Source: Nocardia amikacinitolerans NBRC 108937 | GTDB lineage: Bacteria > Actinomycetota > Actinomycetes > Mycobacteriales > Mycobacteriaceae | Assembly: GCF_001612615.1 (NCBI RefSeq) | Contig: NZ_BDAU01000020.1 | Span: forward strand, 1-64,000 | DNA: 64,000 nt | Direction of reading: 5' to 3' | Shown here: positions 52,750 through 61,661 of the stretch, piece by piece | How the letters are laid out: the number at the start of each line of letters is the position of its first letter | How positions within the stretch are numbered: position 1 is the first letter of the stretch | The notes under the pieces: model-generated | Databases searched by the model: none | Seen by the model: the letters and a program-made list of their open reading frames with translations, nothing else | What the model was told of the DNA's origin: nothing | Made by a program: the position numbers and the translations under genes

Positions 52750-53076
52750 ATGTCCGAGAACACGGTCACCGTGACCGACAAGTCCTTCGCCGACGAGGTG
52801 CTGCTCAGCGAGAAGCCCGTGCTCGTCGACTTCTGGGCGGATTGGTGCGGTCCGTGCAAGATGGTCGCTCCCGTGCTGGAGGAGATCGCCGCCGCGAACA
52901 AGGACAAGCTGACCATCGCGAAGCTGGACGTGGACGCCAACCCGGAGACGGCTCGCGAGTACCAGGTGCTCTCCCTGCCCACTATGATGCTTTTCCGCGG
53001 CGGCAAGCCGGTCAAGCAGATCGTCGGCGCCAAGGGCAAGGCTGCCCTCCTGCGCGAACTGGAAGGCGAGATCTGA
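52750..53076 (+). CDS. trxA: Thioredoxin
   Basis: The 108-residue classical thioredoxin has the active site WCGPCK (C33, C36), the cis-Pro segment LPTMMLFRGG and the usual length. It is reduced by the TrxB encoded just upstream and serves as general cytosolic disulfide reductase. The ATG at 52750 follows AAGGAG. A hairpin terminator overlaps its stop codon. Confidence 0.97.
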   Translation: MSENTVTVTDKSFADEVLLSEKPVLVDFWADWCGPCKMVAPVLEEIAAANKDKLTIAKLDVDANPETAREYQVLSLPTMMLFRGGKPVKQIVGAKGKAALLRELEGEI

Positions 53077-53100
53077 CGGCGCGAATCCACGACGCGCCGT
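53076..53100 (+). terminator. Hairpin after trxA
   Basis: ACGGCGCG (53076-53083) and CGCGCCGT (53093-53100) pair perfectly around a 9-base loop. No T-run follows. Confidence 0.6.
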
Positions 53101-53237
53101 AGGATGCCTGCACCACCCCCGTAATTGTCGGATTCCGGGGCAGGTCTGAGACAATCGACCGACGCTCCGGTCGTGCGAGGGTGTATGCCGTCGCATGAGT
53201 GGGTACCCGGGTTGACGGAAGGAAAGGGCTCTCACGC

Positions 53238-54434
53238 ATGCACCGACTTCGTCACGGTGATACCGGTCCAGCCGTCGCAGAGGTTCGGAGCACCCTGGCA
53301 AGTCTCGGCTTCCTGCACGCACACGCCATCGGCGCCGATCACGGCGACGCGCGCGAGTACTGGAAGGACACCGAAGCCTCCTTCGACCACCACCTCGACT
53401 CCGCGGTCCGCGCGTTCCAGCAACATCGCGGACTGCTCGTCGACGGTGTGGTCGGTCCGGCCACGTACCGGGCCCTGAAGGAGGCGTCCTACCGCCTCGG
53501 TGCGCGCACGCTGATCTACCAGCTGTCCGCGCCGCTGTACGGCGACGATGTCGCCACGTTGCAACGCAAACTGCAGGACCTCGGCTTCTACGTTCATCGG
53601 GTGGACGGGTACTTCGGCCCGCACACCCACGAAGCGCTCACCGCGTTCCAGCGTGAGATCGGCCTGTCCGCCGACGGCATCTGCGGTCCGGACACGCTGC
53701 GTTCGCTGGAGTTGCTCGGCGCGCGCGTCACCGGCGGCAATCCGCATCGCATCGCCGAGGAAGAGGTGGTGCACCGGGCGGGGCCGCAGCTCACCGGCAA
53801 GCGGATCGTCATCGATCCGGGTCTCGGCGGTCCCGACAAGGGATACGCGGTGCCGACCGAGTACGGCGACGTCTACGAGTCGGAGATCCTGTGGGATCTG
53901 GCCAGCAGGCTGGAAGGCCGGATGGCCGCCACCGGCATGGAGACGTTCCTGTCCCGGCCGTGGGGAGCCAACCCCACCGACGCCGAACGCGCGGAGACCT
54001 CCAACGCTTTCGACGCCGACCTGATGATCTCGCTGCGCTGTGCCACCAACCCGAGCCCGTCGGCGAACGGTGTGGCCAGCTTCCACTTCGGCAACTCACA
54101 CGGCTCGGTCTCGATGATCGGGCAGGTGCTTGCCGGGTTCATCCAGCGCGAGGTGGTGGCCCGCACGTCGTTGCAGGACTGCCGTACGCATTCGCGCACC
54201 TGGGATCTGCTGCGGCTCACCAAGATGCCGACGGTTCAGGTCGACATCGGTTACCTCACCAACGAATACGACGCCTCGGTCCTCACCAACCCGCGGATGC
54301 GCGACGTCATCGCCGAGGCCATCTTGATCTCGGTCAAGCGCCTGTACCTGCTGGGTCAGGACGATCAGCCGACCGGCACGTACACGTTCGCCGAGCTGCT
54401 TGCCGAGGAACTGGCCGCCGCCGACCGGACCTGA
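53238..54434 (+). CDS. cwlM: CwlM: regulator of peptidoglycan synthesis, degenerate amidase
   Basis: The 398-residue protein has two peptidoglycan-binding repeats (about 1-80 and 98-160) and an Amidase_3 domain (about 188-370). It matches M. tuberculosis CwlM closely (AVRAFQQHRGLLVDG, GVASFHFGNSHGSVS, RTWDLLRLTKMPTVQVDIGY). The canonical zinc His in DPGHGG is Leu196 (DPGLGG), the second zinc His is Arg267 (ISLRC), and the catalytic Glu is Asp336 (VDIGYL). It is therefore unlikely to be an active amidase. CwlM activates MurA in mycobacteria when phosphorylated on Thr382; the equivalent residue is Thr379 here (QPTGTYTF). The ATG at 53238 lies after GGAAAGGG. There is no signal peptide, which fits the cytosolic role. 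Confidence 0.94.
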   Translation: MHRLRHGDTGPAVAEVRSTLASLGFLHAHAIGADHGDAREYWKDTEASFDHHLDSAVRAFQQHRGLLVDGVVGPATYRALKEASYRLGARTLIYQLSAPLYGDDVATLQRKLQDLGFYVHRVDGYFGPHTHEALTAFQREIGLSADGICGPDTLRSLELLGARVTGGNPHRIAEEEVVHRAGPQLTGKRIVIDPGLGGPDKGYAVPTEYGDVYESEILWDLASRLEGRMAATGMETFLSRPWGANPTDAERAETSNAFDADLMISLRCATNPSPSANGVASFHFGNSHGSVSMIGQVLAGFIQREVVARTSLQDCRTHSRTWDLLRLTKMPTVQVDIGYLTNEYDASVLTNPRMRDVIAEAILISVKRLYLLGQDDQPTGTYTFAELLAEELAAADRT

Positions 54435-54449
54435 GTCTCCGTCTCGAAA

Positions 54450-54487
54450 GAAAGCCCCCGCCGAAGCTGTGATCGGCGGGGGCTTTC
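54450..54487. terminator. Bidirectional terminator between cwlM and the Rv3916c-like gene
   Basis: The 15-base arms GAAAGCCCCCGCCGA (54450-54464) and TCGGCGGGGGCTTTC (54473-54487) pair perfectly around an 8-base loop. It sits between convergent genes. Confidence 0.92.
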
Positions 54488-54492
54488 TCGTC

Positions 54493-55263
54493 TCAGCGTG
54501 CGCCGGCCCGGGTGGGGGCCGTCATGGACGCGGCGGCGAGCAGCTGATCGAGCGCGCGCTCCACGTCTTCCTTCCAGCCGTGATCGGAATCCAGCTCCAG
54601 ACGCAGCCGAGGGAAGCGGTGGTGCGGCGCGACCACCTCGAAGCCGAACTCCTCCAGCAAGTCCGCCTCGATCATGCAGGTCTGCGGTGAGCATTCGGTG
54701 GGGGCGGCCGCGGCGGAACCGCGGACGGGTGCACCGATCCGTTCCATCAGCGTCATCGAACCGACCAAACGGTCCGAAAGCCGCTTGGTCGGCGGATCGT
54801 TACGGATGCCGAACGCCTCCAGCGCGCGAACGCCGCGGCGCACGAGGTCCGACACCACGGCCTGCACCAGGCGGTGGGCGATGTCCTCGTCTCGGTGCGG
54901 GAACTCGGTGCGGAGGGTGGTCAGCAAGATGGCGTCCGGGCTGACCGGGGAAGTGGGGAACAGCGTCGCACGCGGCACCGCGCTGGGCGGCGAGTACAGC
55001 GCGCAGCCCGCCACGCTTCCGTCCACGCGGGCCACCTGGCCGCAGGAACCCCATTCGAGCATGACCGTCGAAAGCCAGGCTTCCTTTTCGAAAACCGGAT
55101 CACTGAACGCGCGCGAGTCCTCTGCGACGGCGGGATCGATCTCCCAGAAGACACAGCGCCGGGCATGCGCGGGCAGCTTGTCCAGTCCGTCGAGGGTAAG
55201 TGCTGTGACGCTGGTCGACACCGCTCTGCTCAGCCTCCAGCTGTCCGATTCGTCCACGCTCAC
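54493..55263 (-). CDS. GNAT-like protein, Rv3916c counterpart
   Basis: The 256-residue protein is the positional counterpart of M. tuberculosis Rv3916c. The middle (about 75-150) has the shape of a GNAT acetyltransferase: a strand with GQVARVDGSVAGCALYSPP and a helix after HRDEDIAHRLVQAVVSDLVRRGVRALEAFG. The acetyl-CoA loop (RxxGxG/A) is not clearly conserved, so activity is uncertain. The C-terminal part has Cys residues (ECSPQTCMIEAD). The start is GTG at 55263. Function unknown. Confidence 0.8.
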   Translation of the reverse strand: MSVDESDSWRLSRAVSTSVTALTLDGLDKLPAHARRCVFWEIDPAVAEDSRAFSDPVFEKEAWLSTVMLEWGSCGQVARVDGSVAGCALYSPPSAVPRATLFPTSPVSPDAILLTTLRTEFPHRDEDIAHRLVQAVVSDLVRRGVRALEAFGIRNDPPTKRLSDRLVGSMTLMERIGAPVRGSAAAAPTECSPQTCMIEADLLEEFGFEVVAPHHRFPRLRLELDSDHGWKEDVERALDQLLAAASMTAPTRAGAR

Positions 55264-55471
55264 GTCGCATCAATGTCTTCTCGCCAGCAAGAATAAGCGA
55301 TCAAGCGAATCCGCCTCATTCCACGTCGCTGTGCTGTTGGTTGGAGCCCTCGTGCCGAGTCGTCCGCGCGCGCAATGTCGCTGTCGCGCCGCCCTTTTCG
55401 ACGCCGTCACAGTGACGTTTCGACGCCGGGCCCGTATATACCGAGAACACGGGGCTATTTTGCCTCTTCTG

Positions 55472-56491
55472 TCACTGACCGATCTGCTCTTGTGCCATCA
55501 GACCGACGATGCGCTCCAGATCCTCCACGGACCCGAACTCGACGACGATCTTGCCCTTGCGTTTACCGAGACTCACGGTCACCCGGGTGTCGAACGAATT
55601 CGACAGCCGCTCGGCCACGTCCTGCAGACCGGGCATGTGGATCGGCTTGCGCCGGGGAGCCGGGGGAGTGGCCGCGTCCGGATCACGGTTGGCCAGGGTG
55701 ACGGCTTCCTCGGTGGCACGCACGGACAGGCCCTCCGCGACGATGCGGGCGGCCAGCACCTCCTGCGCGTCGGCGCCCGCTTCCAATCCGAGCAGGGCGC
55801 GCGCGTGACCGGCGGACAGCACGCCCGCCGCGACCCGCCGCTGCACCGGAATCGGCAGCTTCAGCAGACGGATCATGTTGGTGACGACCGGACGGGATCG
55901 ACCGATCCGGGTGGCCAGTTCTTCGTGGGTGACGTCGAATTCCTCGAGCAGCTGCTGGTACGCGGCCGCCTCTTCCAACGGATTCAGCTGCACCCGGTGG
56001 ATGTTCTCCAGGAGGGCGTCACGCAGCATCGACTCGTCGGCGGTCTCCCGGACGATCGCCGGGATCGCTTCCAGGCCCGCCTCCTGAGCGGCCCGCCAGC
56101 GGCGCTCGCCCATGATCAGCTGATAGCGGTCCGCCTCGACGCGACGCACCACGATCGGCTGCATGAGGCCGAATTCGCGGATGGAGTGGACCAGTTCGGC
56201 GAGCGCTTCTTCCTCGAAGACCTGGCGCGGCTGCTTGGGATTCGGCTCGATCTGGTCCGGCGGGATCTCGCGGTAGATCGCACCGCCCGGGGTGGCGAGG
56301 TCGGCCTCGTCGGCGGTGTCGTCGGGGTCGGGGACGCGGTGCAGGTACGCCGAAGCGGGCTGCGGACCGACGGGATCGAGACCGATCACCACGTTGGCCG
56401 CGGCGCTGCCGAGTCCCTGCGTTGTCGCGGGCCCCGTCGGGATCAGCGCGGCCAGACCTCGTCCTAGCCCACCCTTCTTCGCCTGACTCAT
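55472..56491 (-). CDS. parB: Chromosome partitioning protein ParB
   Basis: ParB binds parS, spreads around it as a CTP-dependent clamp and helps place the origin and load SMC. The 339-residue protein has the N-terminal ParA-interaction start (KKGGLGRGLAALIP), the ParB/Srx CTPase domain with GERRWRAAQEAG, the helix-turn-helix (THEELATRIGRSRPVVTNMIRLL) and the C-terminal dimerisation domain (GKIVVEFGSVEDLERIV). The ATG at 56491 follows GGTGGG-type bases. It lies downstream of parA on the same strand and is probably co-transcribed. Confidence 0.97.
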   Translation of the reverse strand: MSQAKKGGLGRGLAALIPTGPATTQGLGSAAANVVIGLDPVGPQPASAYLHRVPDPDDTADEADLATPGGAIYREIPPDQIEPNPKQPRQVFEEEALAELVHSIREFGLMQPIVVRRVEADRYQLIMGERRWRAAQEAGLEAIPAIVRETADESMLRDALLENIHRVQLNPLEEAAAYQQLLEEFDVTHEELATRIGRSRPVVTNMIRLLKLPIPVQRRVAAGVLSAGHARALLGLEAGADAQEVLAARIVAEGLSVRATEEAVTLANRDPDAATPPAPRRKPIHMPGLQDVAERLSNSFDTRVTVSLGKRKGKIVVEFGSVEDLERIVGLMAQEQIGQ

Positions 56492-56561
56492 CGGCCCACC
56501 GATCCCTTCCCTCGTTCGCCACCAAACCGGGTCACGCCGACCCGGGTCACCAGTACCCGAA

Positions 56562-57566
56562 TCACTCCGCGCCGTTCGCGGCCTGCCGGGCCATCGCCCG
56601 CTGAGCCATCTCACGCCCGGCGTCGAGGTAGCTCATCGCACCCCGGGAGCCTGGATCATAATCGAGCACGGTCATTCCGTAACCCGGCGCCTCGGAGACC
56701 TTCACGCTGCGGGGAATCACCGAGCGCAGCACCACATCACCGAAGTGGCCGCGCACCTCCTCCGCGACCTGGTCGGCGAGCTTGGTGCGGCCGTCGTACA
56801 TCGTGAGGATCACCGTGGACACGTGCAGCTCGGGATTCAGATGCGCCTGCACCAGACCGATATTGCGGAGCAGCTGGCCGACGCCCTCCAGCGCGTAGTA
56901 CTCGCACTGGATCGGGATCAGCACCTCCTTGGCCGCGACGAGCGCGTTGACCGTCAGCAGTCCGAGGGACGGGGGGCAGTCGATCATCACGTAATCGATG
57001 TCGTAGCCCGCGATATTGGCCTCCTGGATGGCGCCCTTGAGGCGGCCCTCCCTGGCGACCATCGAGACTAGTTCGATCTCCGCACCCGCGAGATCGATCG
57101 TCGCCGGGATGCACAGCAGCCGCTCGTTGTGCGGGCTCTGCTGAATAGCGTCCTTGACGGAGACCTCGCCGATGAGCAGTTCGTAGGAGGACGGGACACC
57201 CGAGTGATGCTCGATGCCGAGGGCGGTGCTTGCGTTGCCCTGCGGATCGAGATCGATCACGAGCACCTTCATCCCCTGATGCGCAAGGGCCGCGGCAAGA
57301 TTCACCGCCGTCGTCGTCTTACCGACGCCGCCCTTCTGATTCGCGATGGTGATGATGCGCTGCTCGCGAGGTTTCGGCACTGTCACCTTTCCTGGATGCA
57401 ATATCTGACTTGCGCGCTGAGCTTCGGCCGCGATCGGGGTCTCGCTGGGGGAGATGTGCCCGAACGGTGTGCTACCGAATGCTTCCGCGTCGAAGTTGCT
57501 GGAGTCCAGCATCCCCGGCACGCGCGACGTAGTTTCCCGTGAAACATTCGCCGGACCGCTCGACAT
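56562..57566 (-). CDS. parA: Chromosome partitioning ATPase ParA
   Basis: This Walker-type ATPase forms a gradient on the nucleoid and moves ParB-parS complexes. The 334-residue protein has the deviant Walker A KGGVGKTT (78-85), the Walker A' DLDPQGNAS and the Walker B VMIDCPPSLG. The N-terminal 65 residues are variable and probably disordered, and the DNA of this part contains a parS-like site. The ATG at 57566 follows AGGAG. In M. tuberculosis it is adjacent to rsmG (gidB), but here 3.3 kb of mostly non-coding DNA intervenes. Confidence 0.97.
   Translation of the reverse strand: MSSGPANVSRETTSRVPGMLDSSNFDAEAFGSTPFGHISPSETPIAAEAQRASQILHPGKVTVPKPREQRIITIANQKGGVGKTTTAVNLAAALAHQGMKVLVIDLDPQGNASTALGIEHHSGVPSSYELLIGEVSVKDAIQQSPHNERLLCIPATIDLAGAEIELVSMVAREGRLKGAIQEANIAGYDIDYVMIDCPPSLGLLTVNALVAAKEVLIPIQCEYYALEGVGQLLRNIGLVQAHLNPELHVSTVILTMYDGRTKLADQVAEEVRGHFGDVVLRSVIPRSVKVSEAPGYGMTVLDYDPGSRGAMSYLDAGREMAQRAMARQAANGAE
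57531..57546. promoter_or_regulatory. parS-like site in the parA 5' coding region
   Basis: AGTTTCCCGTGAAACA matches the parS consensus at 14 of 16 positions. On the minus strand it encodes VSRET near residues 8-12 of ParA. Confidence 0.6.
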
Positions 57567-58006
57567 AGACAGCTCCTAACCCGAGAACTACAGACCACGT
57601 GCCCTCGGCCCATGCCGACGCCGTGTCTTCAACAGCCTGTGTCGGATCGAACATGATGCTCCGTCGGGACGGCGCCCGATCAACCGAGCGGAGCTGTCCC
57701 GCACACCCACATCCCACCGTGGCATCAACGCTCACGCCCGACGCACACTAGCTTGCCAGCACTGAGCGCTAGAAGAAAGTTGAATCGCGGCGACACGCAG
57801 ATCCACGCGAATGAACATTGCGTGCCGCAGGATTTCCGGCGGGGAGGGTGATTTCCACTGGGCGGACGAGGGGTTCAGAGGTGCCTGGTTGGGGTGTGTT
57901 CGACGGGTTGGACTTTGCGCGCCCTCGCAGATTTCTTGCGTGGAGGAGGAATCGCGGGGCTTCATCGGGTTGCGCTGCTCGTGCGGGGACTGCCGCGGGC
58001 GGGCGA

Positions 58007-58022
58007 TGTTTCACGTGAAGCA
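58007..58022 (-). promoter_or_regulatory. parS site
   Basis: TGTTTCACGTGAAGCA matches the consensus at 15 of 16 positions. Its reverse complement is TGCTTCACGTGAAACA, identical to three other sites nearby. Confidence 0.85.
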
Positions 58023-58243
58023 TTGCGTGAACGGGCGGAATGCCGCGCTCCTGCGGAGAGTGGCGCTGCGCCTTCCATTCACGCATTCAAGACGCTGACA
58101 CTCTCGATGACGCGGCGTCGGTCGTGCCTCGTTGCGGGATGCCGCACAACCAATGGCGGGCGCGCGGCGCGGCTGGAACGTCCGCTTCTCGCGGCCGACT
58201 CACAATGGAGCGCTGCCCACAATCAAGCTCGAATCCCCGGCGA

Positions 58244-58259
58244 TGCTTCACGTGAAACA
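58244..58259 (+). promoter_or_regulatory. parS site
   Basis: TGCTTCACGTGAAACA, 15 of 16 to the parS consensus. Confidence 0.85.
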
Positions 58260-58588
58260 TCGAGCCATCGCGGTACTCCAGCGGGGTGCGGGCTGCCCCG
58301 GCCGCGCGCCCGCCAGTCTCGCAACCGAGCCGCGCGATCCGGGGGAGCAATCCGCCCGCGCCATCGGGCCGAATATTCAGGCCGAGCCATCGGGCCGAGC
58401 GGTGGTCGAGTTATCGGCGGCGCGCATCCTCCGGTCCGGCCATTCCCGACGCGCGCCAACGGAAGAGGTGGCCCAGCGCGGTCGCGCGATGCGGCAACGC
58501 CCCAGCCGCGCGAACAGCGGTGAGCGTCCCCGGTTTGGCGAACTGGACGAGCGGCCCTCAGGCACCGCCGAATTCGTACGTCGGGCGA

Positions 58589-58604
58589 TGCTTCACGTGA
58601 AACA
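58589..58604 (+). promoter_or_regulatory. parS site
   Basis: TGCTTCACGTGAAACA, 15 of 16 to the parS consensus. It lies just beyond the 3' end of the unknown gene at 58629. Confidence 0.85.
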
Positions 58605-58628
58605 TCCACGATCCCCAGTTCCGTGCGT

Positions 58629-59402
58629 TCACACCAGATGCGGAGTCAGGATGGCCGCCCCTGCGCGTACGGCGGCCCAGTCGGTGTCGTCTTGCCGCGC
58701 CGACGCCCGCGGCAACCATGTCCGGCGCTGCGCCTGTTCTCGAATCAGCGCAGGGATATCGAGTTCGATCTCCCGGATACCACCGGCCGCAGCCAGGTGG
58801 TCCACACGCTCCTGCATGGCTTGCAGCAGTCGGTGGTCGAAATCGGCTACCGCGGCTATGAATTCCTCTGTGCCGACCGTCCGAACACCCGACGGCGGCG
58901 CGGAGAACGTGATCTCACCGTCGGGATCGGATGTGAATTGCCACGCCACGGTGATCGTGTCCTCGGGGCCGAGAGTGCGCCACCAGCGAAACGCGGGGCC
59001 GAAACGCAGATACGAAGTGTCGGTCCAGCGCAGGCCGTACGCCTCGGAGGCGGCATCGATCGCTGGATCGTCGAGTAGAGCCAGATCTCCGGTATCGACC
59101 CACCCCTCGGCGCCAGCGGCGAAGAACTTCGCCAGATCATCCGGTACCGGCTCGAGGGCCGAGGGCAGAACGGCGAGCAGGTCCTCCCACAGCCGCACCA
59201 CGTAATAGTCCACCCATGACGTCACGGCGGCGCCGCCATCGCCTGGCGAGTTCCTGGGCCGCTCTGCATATCTCAGCAACTCCACACCACCAACCTCCAG
59301 GCAGTACCACCCCTGGGTGAGCCCGAACCAATGCAGACGGCGATGCTCCCCCCACGGAACGACCTCCTCGAGGGGCGCCAACTCGAACCGGACACGCATC
59401 AT
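58629..59402 (-). CDS. Protein of unknown function between rsmG and parA
   Basis: The 257-residue protein is rich in Trp and acidic residues (LEEVVPWGEHRRLHWFGLTQGWYCLEVGG; YVVRLWEDLLAVLPSALEPV; RFGPAFRWWRTLGPEDTITVAW). It shows no membrane segment or signal peptide. It resembles a family of actinobacterial soluble proteins of unknown function, possibly DUF5984, which I recall only loosely. The ATG at 59402 follows GGATCGAGG; an ATG one codon later is equally possible. It is an extra gene relative to the rsmG-parA order of M. tuberculosis, and parS sites lie on both sides. Confidence 0.7.
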   Translation of the reverse strand: MMRVRFELAPLEEVVPWGEHRRLHWFGLTQGWYCLEVGGVELLRYAERPRNSPGDGGAAVTSWVDYYVVRLWEDLLAVLPSALEPVPDDLAKFFAAGAEGWVDTGDLALLDDPAIDAASEAYGLRWTDTSYLRFGPAFRWWRTLGPEDTITVAWQFTSDPDGEITFSAPPSGVRTVGTEEFIAAVADFDHRLLQAMQERVDHLAAAGGIREIELDIPALIREQAQRRTWLPRASARQDDTDWAAVRAGAAILTPHLV

Positions 59403-59631
59403 GCCTCGATCCAACTGATCACCCCGCGCTTTGCCGACCACATTCGTGGGTCGCGGGTCGATCGCTCCGCGGACGTTCTGCACCGTTCACTGGTGGCACT
59501 GGCACGGAGATCGAACAGGACGCGATGTAATCGGCGTGAGCGCGGGTTCGGCACTGCCGTGAGTCACGGCTGAACCGGACAGGGTCGACGTTCAGCGGGA
59601 CTCGACATCAGCGAGTTCGAGCGCCGGGCGA

Positions 59632-59647
59632 TGCTTCACGTGAAACA
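59632..59647 (+). promoter_or_regulatory. parS site
   Basis: TGCTTCACGTGAAACA, 15 of 16 to the parS consensus. Confidence 0.85.
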
Positions 59648-60829
59648 TCCGCCGAGCGATTCCAATCGGACCCGATTCGAGACACTCTCGCCCACAGAGC
59701 GAACCGCACAACTGAGCCGGTCGCACGAGTCGACGGCGGCCGGACCCGACGGTGAAGATCCGCAAAACCGCGCCATCGCCTGAGCTATCGCGCAGAGCCG
59801 CACTACCGGGGTCGGAAGCCTACGATCCGATCCAGCTATCCGGCCGAGCATCGGAAGGCCGGCATCGGAGGTGCTCCCATCCCCGCGCCATCGGAAGCGC
59901 CGGCTCGTCACGCTCTCTGGCCGCGCCACCGCACCGGGCAATCGGCGGCAGGTGATCGAGATAGCCGGCGCACCGCGCTGTCGATCCGCACGGGCCGCTG
60001 CGTCGGACCGAACCATCCGGCCGCCCCTTCCAGTCGCTTGCCTTCGGGCAGCGCGATCCGGGTGACCAACCGGCGCGTCATCCGGCCGACCGTTTCGCAG
60101 CGTCGTCGGACTGCCCATCCGCGCGCGCCATCCGCGCGCGCCATCGGGGGCGTCCCATCGGACTGCGCCGACCGTCGATCGAGAGCGCGCCACCCGTGAA
60201 GTCATCCCACCCAAGCTGGCTGGCTGGGCCAGAGGGAGCGCACCCAGCCAGTTGCGCCGCGGGGCGGAGCCACCCGGCTACAGATCGGGCGCACCTCCCG
60301 CCGCGGCGTCGGACCGCGCATCCGCTTGTGCCGCCGGACCGCGCCATCGGGGCGTGCTGTCGGACTGCGCCAGCCGCCGATCGGGAGCCCCCACCATCCA
60401 AGAGCCGTGGGCCGAGCCACTCGCCCTGCCACCGGGTCCACCGTCCCGCCGCACTGTGGACCGCGCCGTGCGGCGAGCGATCAAGGACGCGCACCAGGCT
60501 GAGCCATCATGGTGGCAATGGGGCAAGCTAGCCGCACGGCTGCCGCCCTGTATGGCGCTCAGAGCCACGCTCGGCGGTTACGAGGCACCAGCCCGGCGGG
60601 AATACACCGGTCCCGCCGTGCAGCGCACCCTCCGGCCAAGCTATCCGCCAAGGATCGGGAGCCAGCCGTCAGGCCGCACCGTCAGGACATCGAAGCAACC
60701 GGCGGGGGAGCACAGCCAACCGACCTATGGCGCCGAGACGGTCTGCTGCGCTGGGGGCGAGAGTCCGGCCGAATCGTCCGGTAGCGCCAACGGGTCGATG
60801 GATCTGGCTGGAGCGGCGGATCGTGACGC

Positions 60830-60845
60830 TGTTTCATGTGAAACA
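60830..60845 (+). promoter_or_regulatory. parS site
   Basis: TGTTTCATGTGAAACA, 15 of 16 to the parS consensus; the single change is at the centre (C to T). It lies 30 bases past the rsmG stop codon. Confidence 0.8.
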
Positions 60846-60875
60846 GCGCGCAGGCGTAGAAGAGGGCTCGCGGCC

Positions 60876-61661
60876 CTACTTCCCGCTCGAGCGACGGCGT
60901 TCGGTGGTGCGGCGGAGGACGCCGCCCTCGGGGCGGCCGACCGCGCGGCGGCTTCCGACCTTCTCCGTGCGGCGGCGTGGTGTGCGTTCCGCTCGCGGGA
61001 GGCGTTCGGCGCTGATCACCACCGTGGGCGTATCGAGCACTCCCACACCGCATTCGAGGACCTCGAAGTTGCCTGCGCCCGCGCGGGTCAGTGCTTCGCC
61101 GTCGCGCTCCAGTTCTTCGGTCGCGCTCACGCCCTTGAGGGCGAGCATGCGACCGTGGTCGCGGAGGAGGGGGAGGGACCACTGGGCGAGTTTGGCGAGG
61201 GGGGCGACGGCGCGGGAGGTGACGACGTCGGCGCCGCCCGCTTCCTTCATCACGCCGGATTGTTCGGCGCGGCCGCGGACGACGGTGATGTCGAGTCCGG
61301 CCGACTCGATGAACTCGCTCAGGAAGACGGTGCGGCGCAGCAACGGCTCGACCAAGGTGATGCGTAGGTCGGGGCGGGCGATGGCCAACGGGATGCCGGG
61401 CAGACCCGCACCGCTACCGATGTCGACGACGGTCGCCCCTTCGGGCATGAGCTCCGCGACCACCGCGCAGTTGAGGATGTGCCGATCCCAGAGCCGCGGC
61501 ACCTCGCGCGGTCCGATGAGACCGCGCTCGACGCCAGAGGTCGCGAGCGCGGCGCAGTAGCGGCGGGCGATGTCGAGCCGATCGCCGAAGACGGTGGCGG
61601 CCGCCGCGGGCGGCTCCAGCTCGGTCGGCAGCGCGGCGCTCCCACCGAGTTCTCGTTCCAC
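60876..61661 (-). CDS. rsmG: 16S rRNA (guanine-527-N7)-methyltransferase RsmG (GidB)
   Basis: This enzyme methylates G527 of 16S rRNA; its loss gives low-level streptomycin resistance in other bacteria. The SAM-binding motif VVDIGSGAGLPGIPLAIARP is intact, and GLIGPREVPRLWDRHILNC and LVEPLLRRTVFLSEF match the family. The C terminus has an Arg-rich extension of about 35 residues. I prefer a GTG start at 61661, because GGAAGG lies 9 bases upstream of it. The ATG at 61670 is directly abutted by the same GGAAGG and would leave no spacing. The product is then 261 residues, or 264 from the ATG. Confidence 0.92.
   Translation of the reverse strand: MERELGGSAALPTELEPPAAAATVFGDRLDIARRYCAALATSGVERGLIGPREVPRLWDRHILNCAVVAELMPEGATVVDIGSGAGLPGIPLAIARPDLRITLVEPLLRRTVFLSEFIESAGLDITVVRGRAEQSGVMKEAGGADVVTSRAVAPLAKLAQWSLPLLRDHGRMLALKGVSATEELERDGEALTRAGAGNFEVLECGVGVLDTPTVVISAERLPRAERTPRRRTEKVGSRRAVGRPEGGVLRRTTERRRSSGK

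Larger units (their letters stand above)
57567..58628. other. Gene-poor stretch with parS sites
   Basis: These 1062 bases contain no frame with a credible ribosome binding site or family resemblance. Three parS-like sites lie here (58007, 58244, 58589). The DNA is very GC-rich and contains GCGCCATCGGG (58358-58368) and GCCATCGGG (58386-58394), which recur in the second gene-poor stretch. Confidence 0.7.
59403..60875. other. Second gene-poor stretch with parS sites
   Basis: About 1470 bases between the unknown gene and rsmG have no supported gene. Open frames here are Arg/Pro/Ala-rich by composition. Two parS sites lie here (59632, 60830). The motif GCGCCATCGG(G) appears at 59885, 60138 and 60341, with a one-base variant at 60125. 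Fragments such as CATCCGGCCG recur too. Degraded coding sequence or a repeat-expanded centromere-like region are both possible. Confidence 0.65.

Noticed and set aside
58132..59205. 357-codon plus-strand frame across the rsmG-parA interval
   Set aside because: It crosses the minus-strand gene at 58629 and includes two parS sites in its translation. Its composition is Arg/Ala/Ser-rich without any motif.
57567..60875. The replication origin oriC
   Set aside because: No cluster of DnaA boxes (TTATCCACA-like) is visible. By synteny oriC should lie beyond rnpA and rpmH, outside the right end of the window.
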